From Catalimonadaceae bacterium JC749 (lineage in GTDB: Bacteria; Bacteroidota; Bacteroidia; Cytophagales; Cyclobacteriaceae): a DNA stretch of 64,000 nucleotides. Every line of letters begins with the position of its first letter. Within the stretch, counting starts at the first letter, position 1. Under the pieces are notes generated by a model. The model was not told the origin of the DNA. It saw only the letters and a list, made by a program, of their open reading frames with translations, and did not search any database. Positions 34,027 to 42,842 of this stretch are shown one piece after another. The translations under genes were made by a program, and so were the position numbers. The DNA is taken from positions 310,001 to 374,000 of the forward strand of contig JAJNNC010000003.1 in the NCBI GenBank assembly GCA_021730635.1, given 5' to 3'.

Positions 34027-34060
34027 AAAAAACCCTTCCACACAAGGGCAGAAGGGTTTT
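34027..34060 (-). terminator. Rho-independent terminator after the aminotransferase
   Basis: Perfect 10-base arms, AAAACCCTTC (34029-34038) and GAAGGGTTTT (34051-34060), enclose a 12-base loop. On the minus strand six T residues end the element. It lies 53 bases past the aminotransferase stop. Confidence 0.85.
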
Positions 34061-34113
34061 CCAGAATCAGAAAGGTAGACTGATATGAAGAAAATGTATG
34101 GGGTTCTGTTGAG

Positions 34114-35340
34114 TTATGAAATTTGGTTGAACGCTTCGGCGAAATACTCCATTTCTTCCATCGTTCCGATACTCACCCGGCACCATTCTTTGTTGTCGAA
34201 GCTCCAGCTTCTGACGCCTACGCCACGCTTCATCATCTCCTGAGCGAAGCGGCTGCTCTCTATCCTCACGGGGAACAATACAAAGTTGGTGTCGGAAGGA
34301 AGGTATTCGTAGCCAGCGTCTTCCAACGTTTTATATAAAAACTCTTTAGATTTTTGGTTCATCTCTCTGGCATACTGGTGATACTCCGTATCCAGATAAG
34401 AAGCAATGGCCGCGGCCATAGAGGTGCAGGCAATATTACCATTGCCGTTACTATACTTACTCATTTCCGTGATCACATCGGCCTGGGCCAGTGTATACCC
34501 GATTCTCAGCCCGGCGAAAGCATGCATTTTGGAGAAAGTACGGGTCACAATGACATTGTACCCCTCGGTCACCAGATCAGCCATAGAATACTTGTCGGGA
34601 TCGGGTGTATAATCGATATATGCTTCATCAATGAAGATGGGTTTCTTCTTGGAGACCTCTTTGCAGAAGGCTCTCATCTCATCCGGATTGACTGAAGTGC
34701 CCGTCGGGTTGTTAGGGTTGCAGATATAGACCAGACTGTGCTGATCGGTGAGCGAATCGGACAGTCGGTTCAGGTCATGCACATAATCTTTGGTAAGCGG
34801 CACCGAATCCCACTCTGCCCCTACATTCTGTCCGGAGCGGATCAGCGACATATACGTAGGATCAGCGGAGAGGATACGCTGCTCATTCTGACCGAAAGCG
34901 ACGGAAGCAGCTAATAACAGTTCGGTAGAGCCGGCCCCTAACATCAGCTGGGTAGGCCGGGCAGGACCCCAGGATCTTTCTCCAAACTCAGTGAGCTTGT
35001 ATTTATCGGCCAGCAGTTTGGCAAATTCCAGCGATTTCTCAAACCCGTACAAATATCCTTTATCGATTTCGCTGATCAGGGCTTCTTTTGCTTTTTTAGA
35101 AGGACCGAAAGGATTTTCATTTGCCAAAAGGCGAGCTTTTAAAGCCGGGCGCTCCAGAATCAGCCTGGCTTCTTCGTCGGCAGGCAGGCCGTAGAGCCTG
35201 GCCGCTATCTGGTTGGCTGTATTCGTCAGGTTCCACTGCAAATTGGGAGCCACCATAAAGCCACCGGCCATCATGGCGCCGGATTTGAGCCAGTTTCTTC
35301 TGTTCATGTGTGTAGGCATATTGTTAGGTTTAGAAATCAT
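34114..35340 (-). CDS. Tat-exported PLP aminotransferase, histidinol-phosphate type
   Basis: A fold-type I aminotransferase of the HisC-like group: LLANENPFGPSKKA near residue 70, the PNNPTGTSV loop at about 210, an FIDEAYIDY strand with the PLP-binding Asp, and TRTFSKMHAFAGLRIGY with the Schiff-base Lys near 270. The N-terminus carries a twin-arginine signal (MNRRNWLKSGAMMAGG), starting 11 residues after the first Met; the ATG at 35307 is the alternative start. Export of a PLP enzyme in folded form is unusual. It begins 11 bases after a Tat-exported amine oxidase, so the pair probably forms a periplasmic amino-acid or amine conversion step. The substrate is unknown. Confidence 0.87.
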   Translation of the reverse strand: MISKPNNMPTHMNRRNWLKSGAMMAGGFMVAPNLQWNLTNTANQIAARLYGLPADEEARLILERPALKARLLANENPFGPSKKAKEALISEIDKGYLYGFEKSLEFAKLLADKYKLTEFGERSWGPARPTQLMLGAGSTELLLAASVAFGQNEQRILSADPTYMSLIRSGQNVGAEWDSVPLTKDYVHDLNRLSDSLTDQHSLVYICNPNNPTGTSVNPDEMRAFCKEVSKKKPIFIDEAYIDYTPDPDKYSMADLVTEGYNVIVTRTFSKMHAFAGLRIGYTLAQADVITEMSKYSNGNGNIACTSMAAAIASYLDTEYHQYAREMNQKSKEFLYKTLEDAGYEYLPSDTNFVLFPVRIESSRFAQEMMKRGVGVRSWSFDNKEWCRVSIGTMEEMEYFAEAFNQIS

Positions 35341-35351
35341 ATCATTTATTG

Positions 35352-36938
35352 TTATTCATTCGATTGATATTGTACGGCCCCTTCCGTCACCCGGGCATGA
35401 ATCTGGGCTACTGTTCTCCGGGCCGACTGAAAAGCCCCGGCCATCCAGGCCGTATGATAAGAGGTATGTTCCCCTGCCAGATACACATTGCCATCCGGTT
35501 GAATGAGGTCAGGGTAAAACCGCTGCCGTGTGGCTTCTGTATATTCCGCCCATCCGCCCAGTGAATGAGGAATCTTATGCCAGGCCAGAGAGAAAGCGTT
35601 ATCAAACTCTTTTTGATACTGGGGATGAATCTTGCTCCCCTGATCCAGGGCCTGTTCTTCTCTGGCTTTGAGTGATAAATTGCCGGTAGCTAGCGCTTTC
35701 TCACTGAAATTGTATAAGCCTTTCACAATACCTTTTTGTCCCAGGTAATCATAGTTCGGATACATGATCTGGGTAATATCCTGGCTGGTACGGGAGATGC
35801 CTCCATAGATACCGTCATCTTCTTCCCAGAACCTTCTTTTGAATTGCAGTCCTACTTTGCAGGCCTTTTTGTATTCCACAAAGTCGCTGGCTCTTTGAAT
35901 GTTGGAAGACAGGTTAGACTTCACCTGCGAGAGTACGGGCAAAGGCAGGGTGCAAATACAGTAGGCTCCACTGATCTCTTTCATCTCGCCCTCCTTATTC
36001 TTGTAGACTACCCTGGCTCCCTCTTCCGTTTTCATGATTTCCTGCACAAGGGCACCGTATTCTATCACATCCTGCACCTTGGCAGCCAACGCAAAAGGAA
36101 TCTTGTCCATACCGCCAACCGGCTGGAAAAGGGTCATCTGTAGATCCAGCGTATACACCGGCAGGTTTGACATGGCAGGGTCCATGAAGCCGGAGTGCAG
36201 CATATCCATAAACCTATGGGGGTCTGCATATTCGCCGGGCTGGTCGCCCGCTCCGGGAGCCACCTGATAGCCACGGCGATCGCTGCCTTTGTATAGCAGA
36301 TCCGGATTCAATCCCCCTTCTACCCTGAAATATTCTATCAGTTTTTCTTTGTCTTCCTGGGTCAGGGGTAAGTCCAGCGCATCCTGGTGGATAGCCTTTT
36401 CTACAAACTCACACATATACCCACGCATATCGTGGGAAATTTCTTTGATGCGAACAGGCTTATTGGAAAGAGGGCCGTTGCCTTCAGTATACAGATAGGC
36501 ATTCTCATTCACATTGTTGAAGATTTCCAGGGGTACGCCCAATTCACGACAATACTGTAAGGAGATTTCATGATGATGCGGAATACGGGCAGCACCGGCA
36601 TTCAGGTATTGTCCCTGATCAAAAGCACACTGTTGGGTTTCACCTCCCACTTCCGTTTCTTCGGTTCCTCCCCTCACCGTCCAGACTCTGCCACCCGGAC
36701 GGTTTCTGGCTTCCAGGATGGTGCAGTGGTAGCCTAACTTTTTCAGTTCGTAAGCAGCTGTCAGTCCTGCTAAACCGCCTCCTACAATAATCACACGGGT
36801 ATCCTGACCACTTCCCTGCAACTGGAAGGGATGGGCAGACGCTTTCTTCATCAAGCCAAGAGCCATCATCGCAGGATAACTGCTGCCAGCCAATACTGAA
36901 AAGCGATGAAGAAATGTTCTGCGTGTTATGTTTCCCAT
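35352..36938 (-). CDS. Tat-exported flavin amine oxidase (monoamine/L-amino acid oxidase type)
   Basis: This 528-residue enzyme starts with a Tat signal (MGNITRRTFLHRFSVLAGSS). The FAD-binding Rossmann motif VIIVGGGLAGLTAAYELKKL is at about 49-68, followed by LEARNRPGGRVWTVRGG. The C-terminal FAD segment GNVYLAGEHTSYHTAWMAGA is near 490-510. This matches the amine/L-amino acid oxidase family, which makes an imine or keto acid, ammonia and hydrogen peroxide. It leads a two-gene unit with the PLP aminotransferase, 11 bases apart. A structured leader lies upstream. Confidence 0.88.
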   Translation of the reverse strand: MGNITRRTFLHRFSVLAGSSYPAMMALGLMKKASAHPFQLQGSGQDTRVIIVGGGLAGLTAAYELKKLGYHCTILEARNRPGGRVWTVRGGTEETEVGGETQQCAFDQGQYLNAGAARIPHHHEISLQYCRELGVPLEIFNNVNENAYLYTEGNGPLSNKPVRIKEISHDMRGYMCEFVEKAIHQDALDLPLTQEDKEKLIEYFRVEGGLNPDLLYKGSDRRGYQVAPGAGDQPGEYADPHRFMDMLHSGFMDPAMSNLPVYTLDLQMTLFQPVGGMDKIPFALAAKVQDVIEYGALVQEIMKTEEGARVVYKNKEGEMKEISGAYCICTLPLPVLSQVKSNLSSNIQRASDFVEYKKACKVGLQFKRRFWEEDDGIYGGISRTSQDITQIMYPNYDYLGQKGIVKGLYNFSEKALATGNLSLKAREEQALDQGSKIHPQYQKEFDNAFSLAWHKIPHSLGGWAEYTEATRQRFYPDLIQPDGNVYLAGEHTSYHTAWMAGAFQSARRTVAQIHARVTEGAVQYQSNE

Positions 36939-37386
36939 AAAAAAAGTTATCTGTTAGAAGATAAAGAGCCTCTCTGATGTCGCAGGGTTTCTTGTTTAGA
37001 GAAGCCGTTTCCATCACCAATCTGCGACAAAATAAGATTTTAATTATTATTTATTCACAGGGCAATATTAAATGATGATAACGAAAAATGCAAAATAAAA
37101 TTTTAATTAAAGATAAATATAAAAATTAATATTTTGACGCATTTTACCTTACAAAAAAGCTTTTGGCAAGAAAGCGATTCCACAGAATTACAGGGATAAA
37201 AGGATTACTGAGTTGTTGCTGGCAGAAGCACAGAAAAGGACACCAAATATTGATGTCCGTTTCCCACTGAGACTCTCATAAAAAGTCTACTTAACCGATG
37301 CTATCCAAAATTTCTGCATCTTTATATTTTACTATGGTAGTTTTCTGTCTTTACCCTCTGCCAAATCCAAAGGGTATGTTTGCCTT
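36939..37386. other. Intergenic region upstream of the amine oxidase
   Basis: These 448 bases are strongly AT-rich between 37030 and 37150. Besides the leader structure listed separately, no gene was found. The 126-aa reading frame at 37020-36640 overlaps the oxidase out of frame and has no family features. Confidence 0.5.
36978..37029 (-). promoter_or_regulatory. Candidate structured leader of the amine oxidase mRNA
   Basis: TGTCGCAG (36978-36985) and CTGCGACA (37022-37029) are exact complements. Inside them GGTTTCT (36986-36992) and AGAAGCC (37000-37006) can form a second stem with one wobble. The pair lies 40-90 bases before the oxidase start. It could be a regulatory leader, but it does not match any riboswitch I can name. 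Confidence 0.35.
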
Positions 37387-37812
37387 TTACTCGCCAAAAG
37401 AATAATTGTACGATTTTCTAAAGGGGACTTCCTGATAAGTACCTACCCACTCCAGTACACCGGAAGAACTTAATTCAGCCGCTGTTTTCTCGAGCATGAT
37501 CTGCCCATTACTGTCTGTTGTGTAGTTGCCTACCAAAGTGGATCCATTCACATAGACCTCAATAGCCAAATCAGCGACGGCAATGGAGTCAATCCCTACT
37601 TGCTCGTCTAAAATACCGCTCTTGTCCAGTTCATAGAAACTGGCCTGAAGCGTTAGCACATCGGTTTGTCCATTATCTATAGATTGTATCTCTACCAGGA
37701 GCGGGGCGGCTACCCGGTGGATAGCCAGATCATCCACTTCTTCACAACCAAACCACAGCACCATGAGCGGAAGAATAAGGCATTTTTTATAGAAAGATAT
37801 CTTTTTCATCAT
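37387..37812 (-). CDS. Small lipoprotein of unknown function in the SusC/SusD locus 2
   Basis: The 141-residue protein has a lipobox ending at the Cys of VLWFGCEEVDD. The rest is beta-rich with a Ig-like flavour (TDSNGQIMLEKTAAELSSSG and a final PFRKSYNYSF). I recognise no family. It is the third gene after SusC and SusD, 51 bases downstream of SusD, so it may help substrate capture at the surface. Confidence 0.65.
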   Translation of the reverse strand: MMKKISFYKKCLILPLMVLWFGCEEVDDLAIHRVAAPLLVEIQSIDNGQTDVLTLQASFYELDKSGILDEQVGIDSIAVADLAIEVYVNGSTLVGNYTTDSNGQIMLEKTAAELSSSGVLEWVGTYQEVPFRKSYNYSFGE

Positions 37813-37863
37813 TGCTTTTTTTTAATTGATATTTTAGGAATCGGAAGAAAAATCAGCAGCCCG

Positions 37864-39327
37864 TTATTCTACCCACCAGAGGGGCGTCTTCATGTCATCA
37901 GGTCCGCCATTCAAAGAGGCCCCTGCCTCTACGTTACTCGCGTTGAGAGAATATTCGGTAGAAGGATACACCAAACGGGTAGGCAGCACACCCTCATTCT
38001 GAAACTGCGCCCTGGAATCTGCCGCAGGCATAACAGGGTATCCGGTTCTTCTGAGTTCTGTCCATGCTTCAATGCCCTGACCAAACAAAGCAACCCATTT
38101 CTGTGTCATGATATTTTCTTTCGTAGCCGCTCCCAACTGAGCAATATAGCCGTCGGGGGTTGCCAGACCGTATTGAGCGAAAGAAGCTTCAATCCCTGCT
38201 TCAAAAAAAGCTTGTGCATCTCCTGCGATATCCCCTTCCAGGGCGGCTTCCGCTTTGGTGAAAAGAAGTTCCGCATAGCTCATCAGCACCGCTGGCGAAT
38301 TGAGTTGCGCAAAGACATCAAAGTTGACAATCGCGCTATATCCTAAATAGGTAGTGGCAATTTCGCCGGGTAATCCACTGGGATGACCCAGAATCTCTCC
38401 TCCTGACTGGTCACCGGGAGTAGCAAATATCTCCAAACGCGGATCGTTGAGCGCTTTGAGTTTATCCACCAAAGTGCTGTTGATATTCCAATCACTTCTT
38501 CCCTGCTGGACTAAAATATCATTCCAGGGGTTGTGGGTAGGCAACGACCCATAAATCAGCTGCGCGATATCCGCATTACTTTCCATCATAGGATAGGTAG
38601 CCGGATCGGCTAGCATGGTCTGCATTTCGGCAGCAGAAGAAGCTACTTTATGCGCCTGCCGATTAAGGAGCTTGAATCTTAGAGAGTTAAAAAACTTTTT
38701 CCACAGCAAGAGATCTCCTTTAAAAAGTATATCACCGCTAATGGCCGGACCGTCAGGGCTCAGTTTCTCATTGGCTATCTTAAGATCCTCTATCACGCTG
38801 GCGTAAACGGCTTCCTGAGTATCATAAGCGGGTGAATAAATGGGTTCTTCCGCCGTACCTTCCAAAGACTCTGAATAAGGAATAGCACCCCAGACGTCGG
38901 TCAGCAAGGTAAAGATCCAGGCTCTCATCCCAATACCGATTCCCTCGAAGTTCGCATTAGGACTTTCACTCTCAGGGCCTGCAATTTCTATAATCTTCTG
39001 GTAGTTAATCAGGGCATCGGTGTAGAAAACCTCCCAGTTGGTAATATTTACTGAAGGTTGCACATTGTAGTTATCCCCTTCATTTTCATAAATATTTCTG
39101 GTAAAATACCCTACCCAAGACATGGCATGGTCAAAATTCAGGCGTTGGTTCCTGGTTTTGTTGCCCCAATAATTGTCGATGGAAGTCTGCAAAGCCTGCG
39201 GCAACAGATACTGGGGTGTGATGGTGGTAGGATTGTTAGGATTTGAATTTATTTCCTCAAAATCCTCCGTACAGGCTCCTGCAAAGATCAGGATCAAAGA
39301 AAACAGTATACTTATATATAATTTCAT
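37864..39327 (-). CDS. SusD/RagB family lipoprotein (SusD-like group 2)
   Basis: A 487-residue lipoprotein with the Cys at GACTEDFEEINSNPNNPT, the typical opening of the second SusD-like family. Conserved later parts are FLLTDVWGAIPYSES-like (TLLTDVWGAIPYSESLEG), LLWKKFFNSLRFKLLNRQA and MSYAELLFTKAEAAL, ending with VALFGQGIEAWTELRRTGYP. It would sit on its SusC partner, 12 bases upstream, as a substrate lid. The locus has no glycoside hydrolase, so peptide or small-molecule uptake is as likely as glycan uptake. Confidence 0.93.
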   Translation of the reverse strand: MKLYISILFSLILIFAGACTEDFEEINSNPNNPTTITPQYLLPQALQTSIDNYWGNKTRNQRLNFDHAMSWVGYFTRNIYENEGDNYNVQPSVNITNWEVFYTDALINYQKIIEIAGPESESPNANFEGIGIGMRAWIFTLLTDVWGAIPYSESLEGTAEEPIYSPAYDTQEAVYASVIEDLKIANEKLSPDGPAISGDILFKGDLLLWKKFFNSLRFKLLNRQAHKVASSAAEMQTMLADPATYPMMESNADIAQLIYGSLPTHNPWNDILVQQGRSDWNINSTLVDKLKALNDPRLEIFATPGDQSGGEILGHPSGLPGEIATTYLGYSAIVNFDVFAQLNSPAVLMSYAELLFTKAEAALEGDIAGDAQAFFEAGIEASFAQYGLATPDGYIAQLGAATKENIMTQKWVALFGQGIEAWTELRRTGYPVMPAADSRAQFQNEGVLPTRLVYPSTEYSLNASNVEAGASLNGGPDDMKTPLWWVE

Positions 39328-39339
39328 GGTTAGATCGCT

Positions 39340-42300
39340 TTAGAATTTCACATTAAGGTCAAAGCCCAGACTTCTGGTGCTGGGTAACTGGCCATAATTG
39401 TACCCCAGGCTGGCACTGCTGACTTCAGGGTCAATGTGGGTGGTATTTTTATGGAAGATAGCCAGGTTTCTGCCGATCAGTGAAATGCTGGCAGACTGTA
39501 AGAAGTTGTTGGCGAACCATTTCTGAGGAAGGTTGTAAGTAACAGAAGCTTCTCTTAGCTTGACATAGCTGGCATCAAACACGGCCGTTTCATGGAACTG
39601 ACGCCCACTGTAGTAGCCATAGAAGGTTCTGGCGGAAGCGATCACATCATTGGGGACATACTCAGGATTTTCATCGGTTCCTATGTTTTTCACCCCGGTG
39701 CCGATCACGCCTTCTTCTCTGCCTAAGGCAGTTTCATCTAGTACACCCGTGATGCGGGCTATGCTGGTACCCATATCATAAATGTCTCCTCCTTTTCTGA
39801 CATCTATCAAAGCGCTGATGGTAATGCCTTTGAAACTGATTGCGTTAGAAATACCGCCGATCCAGTCAGGGGTAATATTACCGATGACGTGCTGGCCAGG
39901 GATGTTATAAGGATAGCCATTTCTAAAGATTAGCTGTCCATCATCGGTACGGGCAAATTTGTTACCATACAGGTTACCATAGGGTTCACCCACCCGTGCT
40001 TCCAGAGAGGCACCTCGTTCGGTCCAGAGGGTCAGTGAAGTGAGACCATCGGCGAGTTCTACTACTTCGTTTTTGTTTTTGGAGAAATTGATACTGGCAT
40101 CCCAGGTAAGACCTCCAGGTAACTGAAGAACAGTACCGCTCAACATAGCCTCTATCCCTTTGTTAGTAATTTCTCCTGCATTCAATACCCTACTGGTATA
40201 CCCAGAAGCTCTGGAGATATCTACTGCCAGAATCTGATCTCTGGTAGATTGGTCATAGTAAGTAACATCCAGGCCAATCCTACCATTGAAAAATCTTAAA
40301 TCTGCACCCACTTCAATACCGGTTGTGATTTCCGGTTTCAGTTCAGGATTAGCAATTTTGTTGCTTTCGGCAAACTTAGGAATACTGCCATCCCAAAGCC
40401 CCTGGGATTCAAATACCTGCTGTAACATATAAGGATCAGCATCATTACCCACTTCTGCCCAGCTTGCTCTCAGTTTGGCAAAAGAAAGGAAGCCTGTAGA
40501 AATATCGAGCATATCTGTAATGACGGCGCTCAAAGAGACAGAAGGATAAAAGAAGGAGTTATTCTCTGTCGGCAGCGTGCTGGACCAGTCATTTCTTCCT
40601 GTAATATCCAGGAACAGGTAGTTATTCAAGCCTAGCTGTAAAGATCCGAACAAGCTGTTCACTTCAGACTCCTGAATCATACTTTCGTCTGTGTTAGGGC
40701 TGGCATTGTTGCCCAGGTTGTATACTCCATCTATGGTCAGCTGCTCCACTTTAGAGTAGTTGCGCTTATAATAATTGGCTCTGGTAACGCCACCGGCCTG
40801 TGCGACCACAGAGTATTTATTGGCAAAAGTTTTATCAAAAGAAAGGATAAGATCAGAATTAGATTCCTGTCTGCGAAGCACTTCCTCGCTATACGCTCCG
40901 CGGGCAAATGCACCGCGGGTTCTTTCATAGGCATCTACGCTGATCCGGGTATCAGACCACACATCCGTACCGGTTCTTACCATCAGATTCAGCCAATCGG
41001 TAAATTCGTAATTGACAGAAATATTGCCCAGAAAACGATCTTTTTCATTTGGCTTCACCATCACTTCTTCCCAGAAGTATGGATTCGTGAAATAGGTGTG
41101 CTGCCAGTTGGGGGGCTCATCATTGCCTACCGGCTGAATATGTACATCTTCATACTGCCGATAATTTTTGAGCTGGTCATAGTTGATATGCCGGTGATGC
41201 CATATAAAAGTCTGGTTGCTTAAAAAGCTTCTGTTCTCTGAGCCAGATTTGATATATTCCCCCAAAGCTGTGACGGTCAGCTTGTCAGTAAAGTTATAAG
41301 AAGTACTCAGGCGAAAGTTGTTCCTGTAGTAATCGTTATTATACACAATGCCATCCTGCTGCAATCTGCCGATAGAGAGCCGGAAGGATCCATCATCGTT
41401 ACCTCCGGTAATGGCAACACTACCATTCAGTGTTTTGCCGGTTTCCCACCATTGTTCCCAGTTGTCGGGCTCCGGCACAAGCGGTGCTGTTTCTGTGCCT
41501 GACCACCAGTGACGCACCAATCTGCCATCCATAGGAGACCCCCAGCTTTCGTCGGTACCGGCTGTCCCTTTGTAGCCATCTACCGTACCGCTCCAGCCAT
41601 CGGCATACCAGGTATAGCCAGAACCGCCACCATAAATATTTTGAAAGCTAGGCTTCACAAGCGGACGCTCAAAGGTGGTACTCAGGTTGACATCAACGCC
41701 CACTCCCTCTGTACCTTTCCCGGTTTTGGTAGTCACCAGGATGACACCATTGGCAGCACGGGACCCATAGAGGGCTGCCGCATTCGGACCTTTCAGCACA
41801 CTGATTTCTGCAATGTTGTTAGGGTCTATTTCCGAAAGACCACCCCCATACCGCTGGTTGTCTTCTCTATCATCTTTTGTACTGTTGGTAGTCTGTTGCA
41901 AAGGCACCCCATCCACCACAATCAGTGGCTGGTTATTACCCCCTACAGATGAAAACCCCCGAATAACAAATTCAGGGCTTCCGCCGGGTGTGCTATTGCC
42001 TGCAACCTGCAGACCGGCTACTCTACCAGAGAGATTGTTGACCACACTCTGCGTGGGAACCTGGTTGATCGCTTCACCATCAATACCCTGCACGGAATAG
42101 CCGAGGGCTTTCTTTTCTCTTTCCAGACCGAAGGCCGTGACAACCACTTCGGAAAGTTGCTCTACGTTGGCAGTCATTTGCAGATCGATGGTAGACCGAT
42201 CATTAATTTCCACTTCTTCGGTTTGCAGTCCGATGAAGGAAAACACCAGTATTTTCGCATCAGGTGTTACGGTGAGAGAATATTCTCCATTGATATCAGT

Positions 42301-42507
42301 GATAGTTCCCTGGGTAGTGCCTTTGACAACCACGTTTACTCCTGGCAAATCCACACCATCTTCAGAAGAAGTTACTTTACCAGTGACGGTATAATCTTGT
42401 GCCCAAGCAGAACCACACAGTAGTTCAAAAACCAGGAAAAGGGTAATAGCCCATCCTGATTTTCGCATAAAATCTGGTAAGGGAAATTTAGTAGAATTGC
42501 ATCTCAT
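39340..42507 (-). CDS. SusC/RagA family TonB-linked outer-membrane transporter (locus 2)
   Basis: A 1055-residue importer with a signal ending in SAWAQ, a carboxypeptidase-like domain at about 40-115, the SusC segment QLSEVVVTAFGLEREKKALG near 117-136, a plug (EISVLKGPNAAALYGSRAANGVI near 230) and a large barrel ending in LGFDLNVKF. The FGLEREKKALGYSVQ wording marks a subgroup often found without glycan enzymes. Met14 at 42468 is a possible alternative start. It leads the SusC/SusD/lipoprotein unit and is divergent from the Hint-domain gene. Confidence 0.95.
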   Translation of the reverse strand: MRCNSTKFPLPDFMRKSGWAITLFLVFELLCGSAWAQDYTVTGKVTSSEDGVDLPGVNVVVKGTTQGTITDINGEYSLTVTPDAKILVFSFIGLQTEEVEINDRSTIDLQMTANVEQLSEVVVTAFGLEREKKALGYSVQGIDGEAINQVPTQSVVNNLSGRVAGLQVAGNSTPGGSPEFVIRGFSSVGGNNQPLIVVDGVPLQQTTNSTKDDREDNQRYGGGLSEIDPNNIAEISVLKGPNAAALYGSRAANGVILVTTKTGKGTEGVGVDVNLSTTFERPLVKPSFQNIYGGGSGYTWYADGWSGTVDGYKGTAGTDESWGSPMDGRLVRHWWSGTETAPLVPEPDNWEQWWETGKTLNGSVAITGGNDDGSFRLSIGRLQQDGIVYNNDYYRNNFRLSTSYNFTDKLTVTALGEYIKSGSENRSFLSNQTFIWHHRHINYDQLKNYRQYEDVHIQPVGNDEPPNWQHTYFTNPYFWEEVMVKPNEKDRFLGNISVNYEFTDWLNLMVRTGTDVWSDTRISVDAYERTRGAFARGAYSEEVLRRQESNSDLILSFDKTFANKYSVVAQAGGVTRANYYKRNYSKVEQLTIDGVYNLGNNASPNTDESMIQESEVNSLFGSLQLGLNNYLFLDITGRNDWSSTLPTENNSFFYPSVSLSAVITDMLDISTGFLSFAKLRASWAEVGNDADPYMLQQVFESQGLWDGSIPKFAESNKIANPELKPEITTGIEVGADLRFFNGRIGLDVTYYDQSTRDQILAVDISRASGYTSRVLNAGEITNKGIEAMLSGTVLQLPGGLTWDASINFSKNKNEVVELADGLTSLTLWTERGASLEARVGEPYGNLYGNKFARTDDGQLIFRNGYPYNIPGQHVIGNITPDWIGGISNAISFKGITISALIDVRKGGDIYDMGTSIARITGVLDETALGREEGVIGTGVKNIGTDENPEYVPNDVIASARTFYGYYSGRQFHETAVFDASYVKLREASVTYNLPQKWFANNFLQSASISLIGRNLAIFHKNTTHIDPEVSSASLGYNYGQLPSTRSLGFDLNVKF

Positions 42508-42573
42508 AAGTTAAGCAGTTTAGAAGTGATACTCGATAACTATAAACTATTATAAGGCTTTACGTTAAAATAT

Positions 42574-42588
42574 TAGAATAATATTCTA
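42574..42588. promoter_or_regulatory. Short perfect palindrome TAGAAT-AAT-ATTCTA
   Basis: A 6-3-6 palindrome 67-81 bases before the SusC start codon. It resembles the TTTAGAAT half of the repeat before the iron receptor. It could be an operator, but in such AT-rich DNA chance is a fair explanation. Confidence 0.3.
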
Positions 42589-42779
42589 TAATTATCATTA
42601 AATACAATTATTAATTTTGGAGGATAGTTTGAGTTGCCAAATCAAAAAATAAAATTTTTATAATCAAAACATACTTTTAAAATATTTCAAAAAATATTAT
42701 TTTTATTTCTGTAACTGGTTTTTATTTGAAATATTAATTGCTTAAAAAGCAAGTTTTTAGAATTTTTTATGGATTATTT

Positions 42780-42809
42780 TTTGTATTTCCTTATTATCAC
42801 ACATATTTG
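42780..42809 (+). promoter_or_regulatory. Bacteroidetes-type promoter of the Hint-domain gene
   Basis: TTTG (42780-42783), an 18-base spacer and CATATTTG (42802-42809) closely match the TTTG / TAnnTTTG pattern. It predicts a transcript start near 42816, about 27 bases before the ATG. Confidence 0.5.
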
Positions 42810-42842
42810 CACGAAATTCAATTAATCTAACCATTTGGTATT

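Larger units (their letters stand above)
33233..34113. other. Long intergenic region with structured elements
   Basis: This 881-base gap between convergent genes has no convincing gene. It contains a palindromic repeat (33369-33441), a GC-rich nested hairpin (33820-33878) and the terminator at 34027-34060. Long open frames on the minus strand here (33843-33553 side and 34045-33809) are explained by skewed composition and lack family features. Confidence 0.6.
42508..42842. other. Divergent intergenic region between SusC locus 2 and the Hint protein
   Basis: This 335-base, very AT-rich spacer contains a short palindrome (42574-42588) and a promoter for the Hint gene (42780-42809). No ORF or RNA gene was seen. 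Confidence 0.55.

Noticed and set aside
33809-34045. A 78-aa minus-strand frame with Gly-, Arg- and Cys-rich stretches in the GC-rich block
   Set aside because: Its composition mirrors the nested palindromes and it spans the terminator region; a structured element explains it better than a protein.
37666-38346. A 226-aa plus-strand reading frame over the SusD and small lipoprotein genes
   Set aside because: The opposite strand has two clearly recognisable genes here; the frame has no protein-like features.
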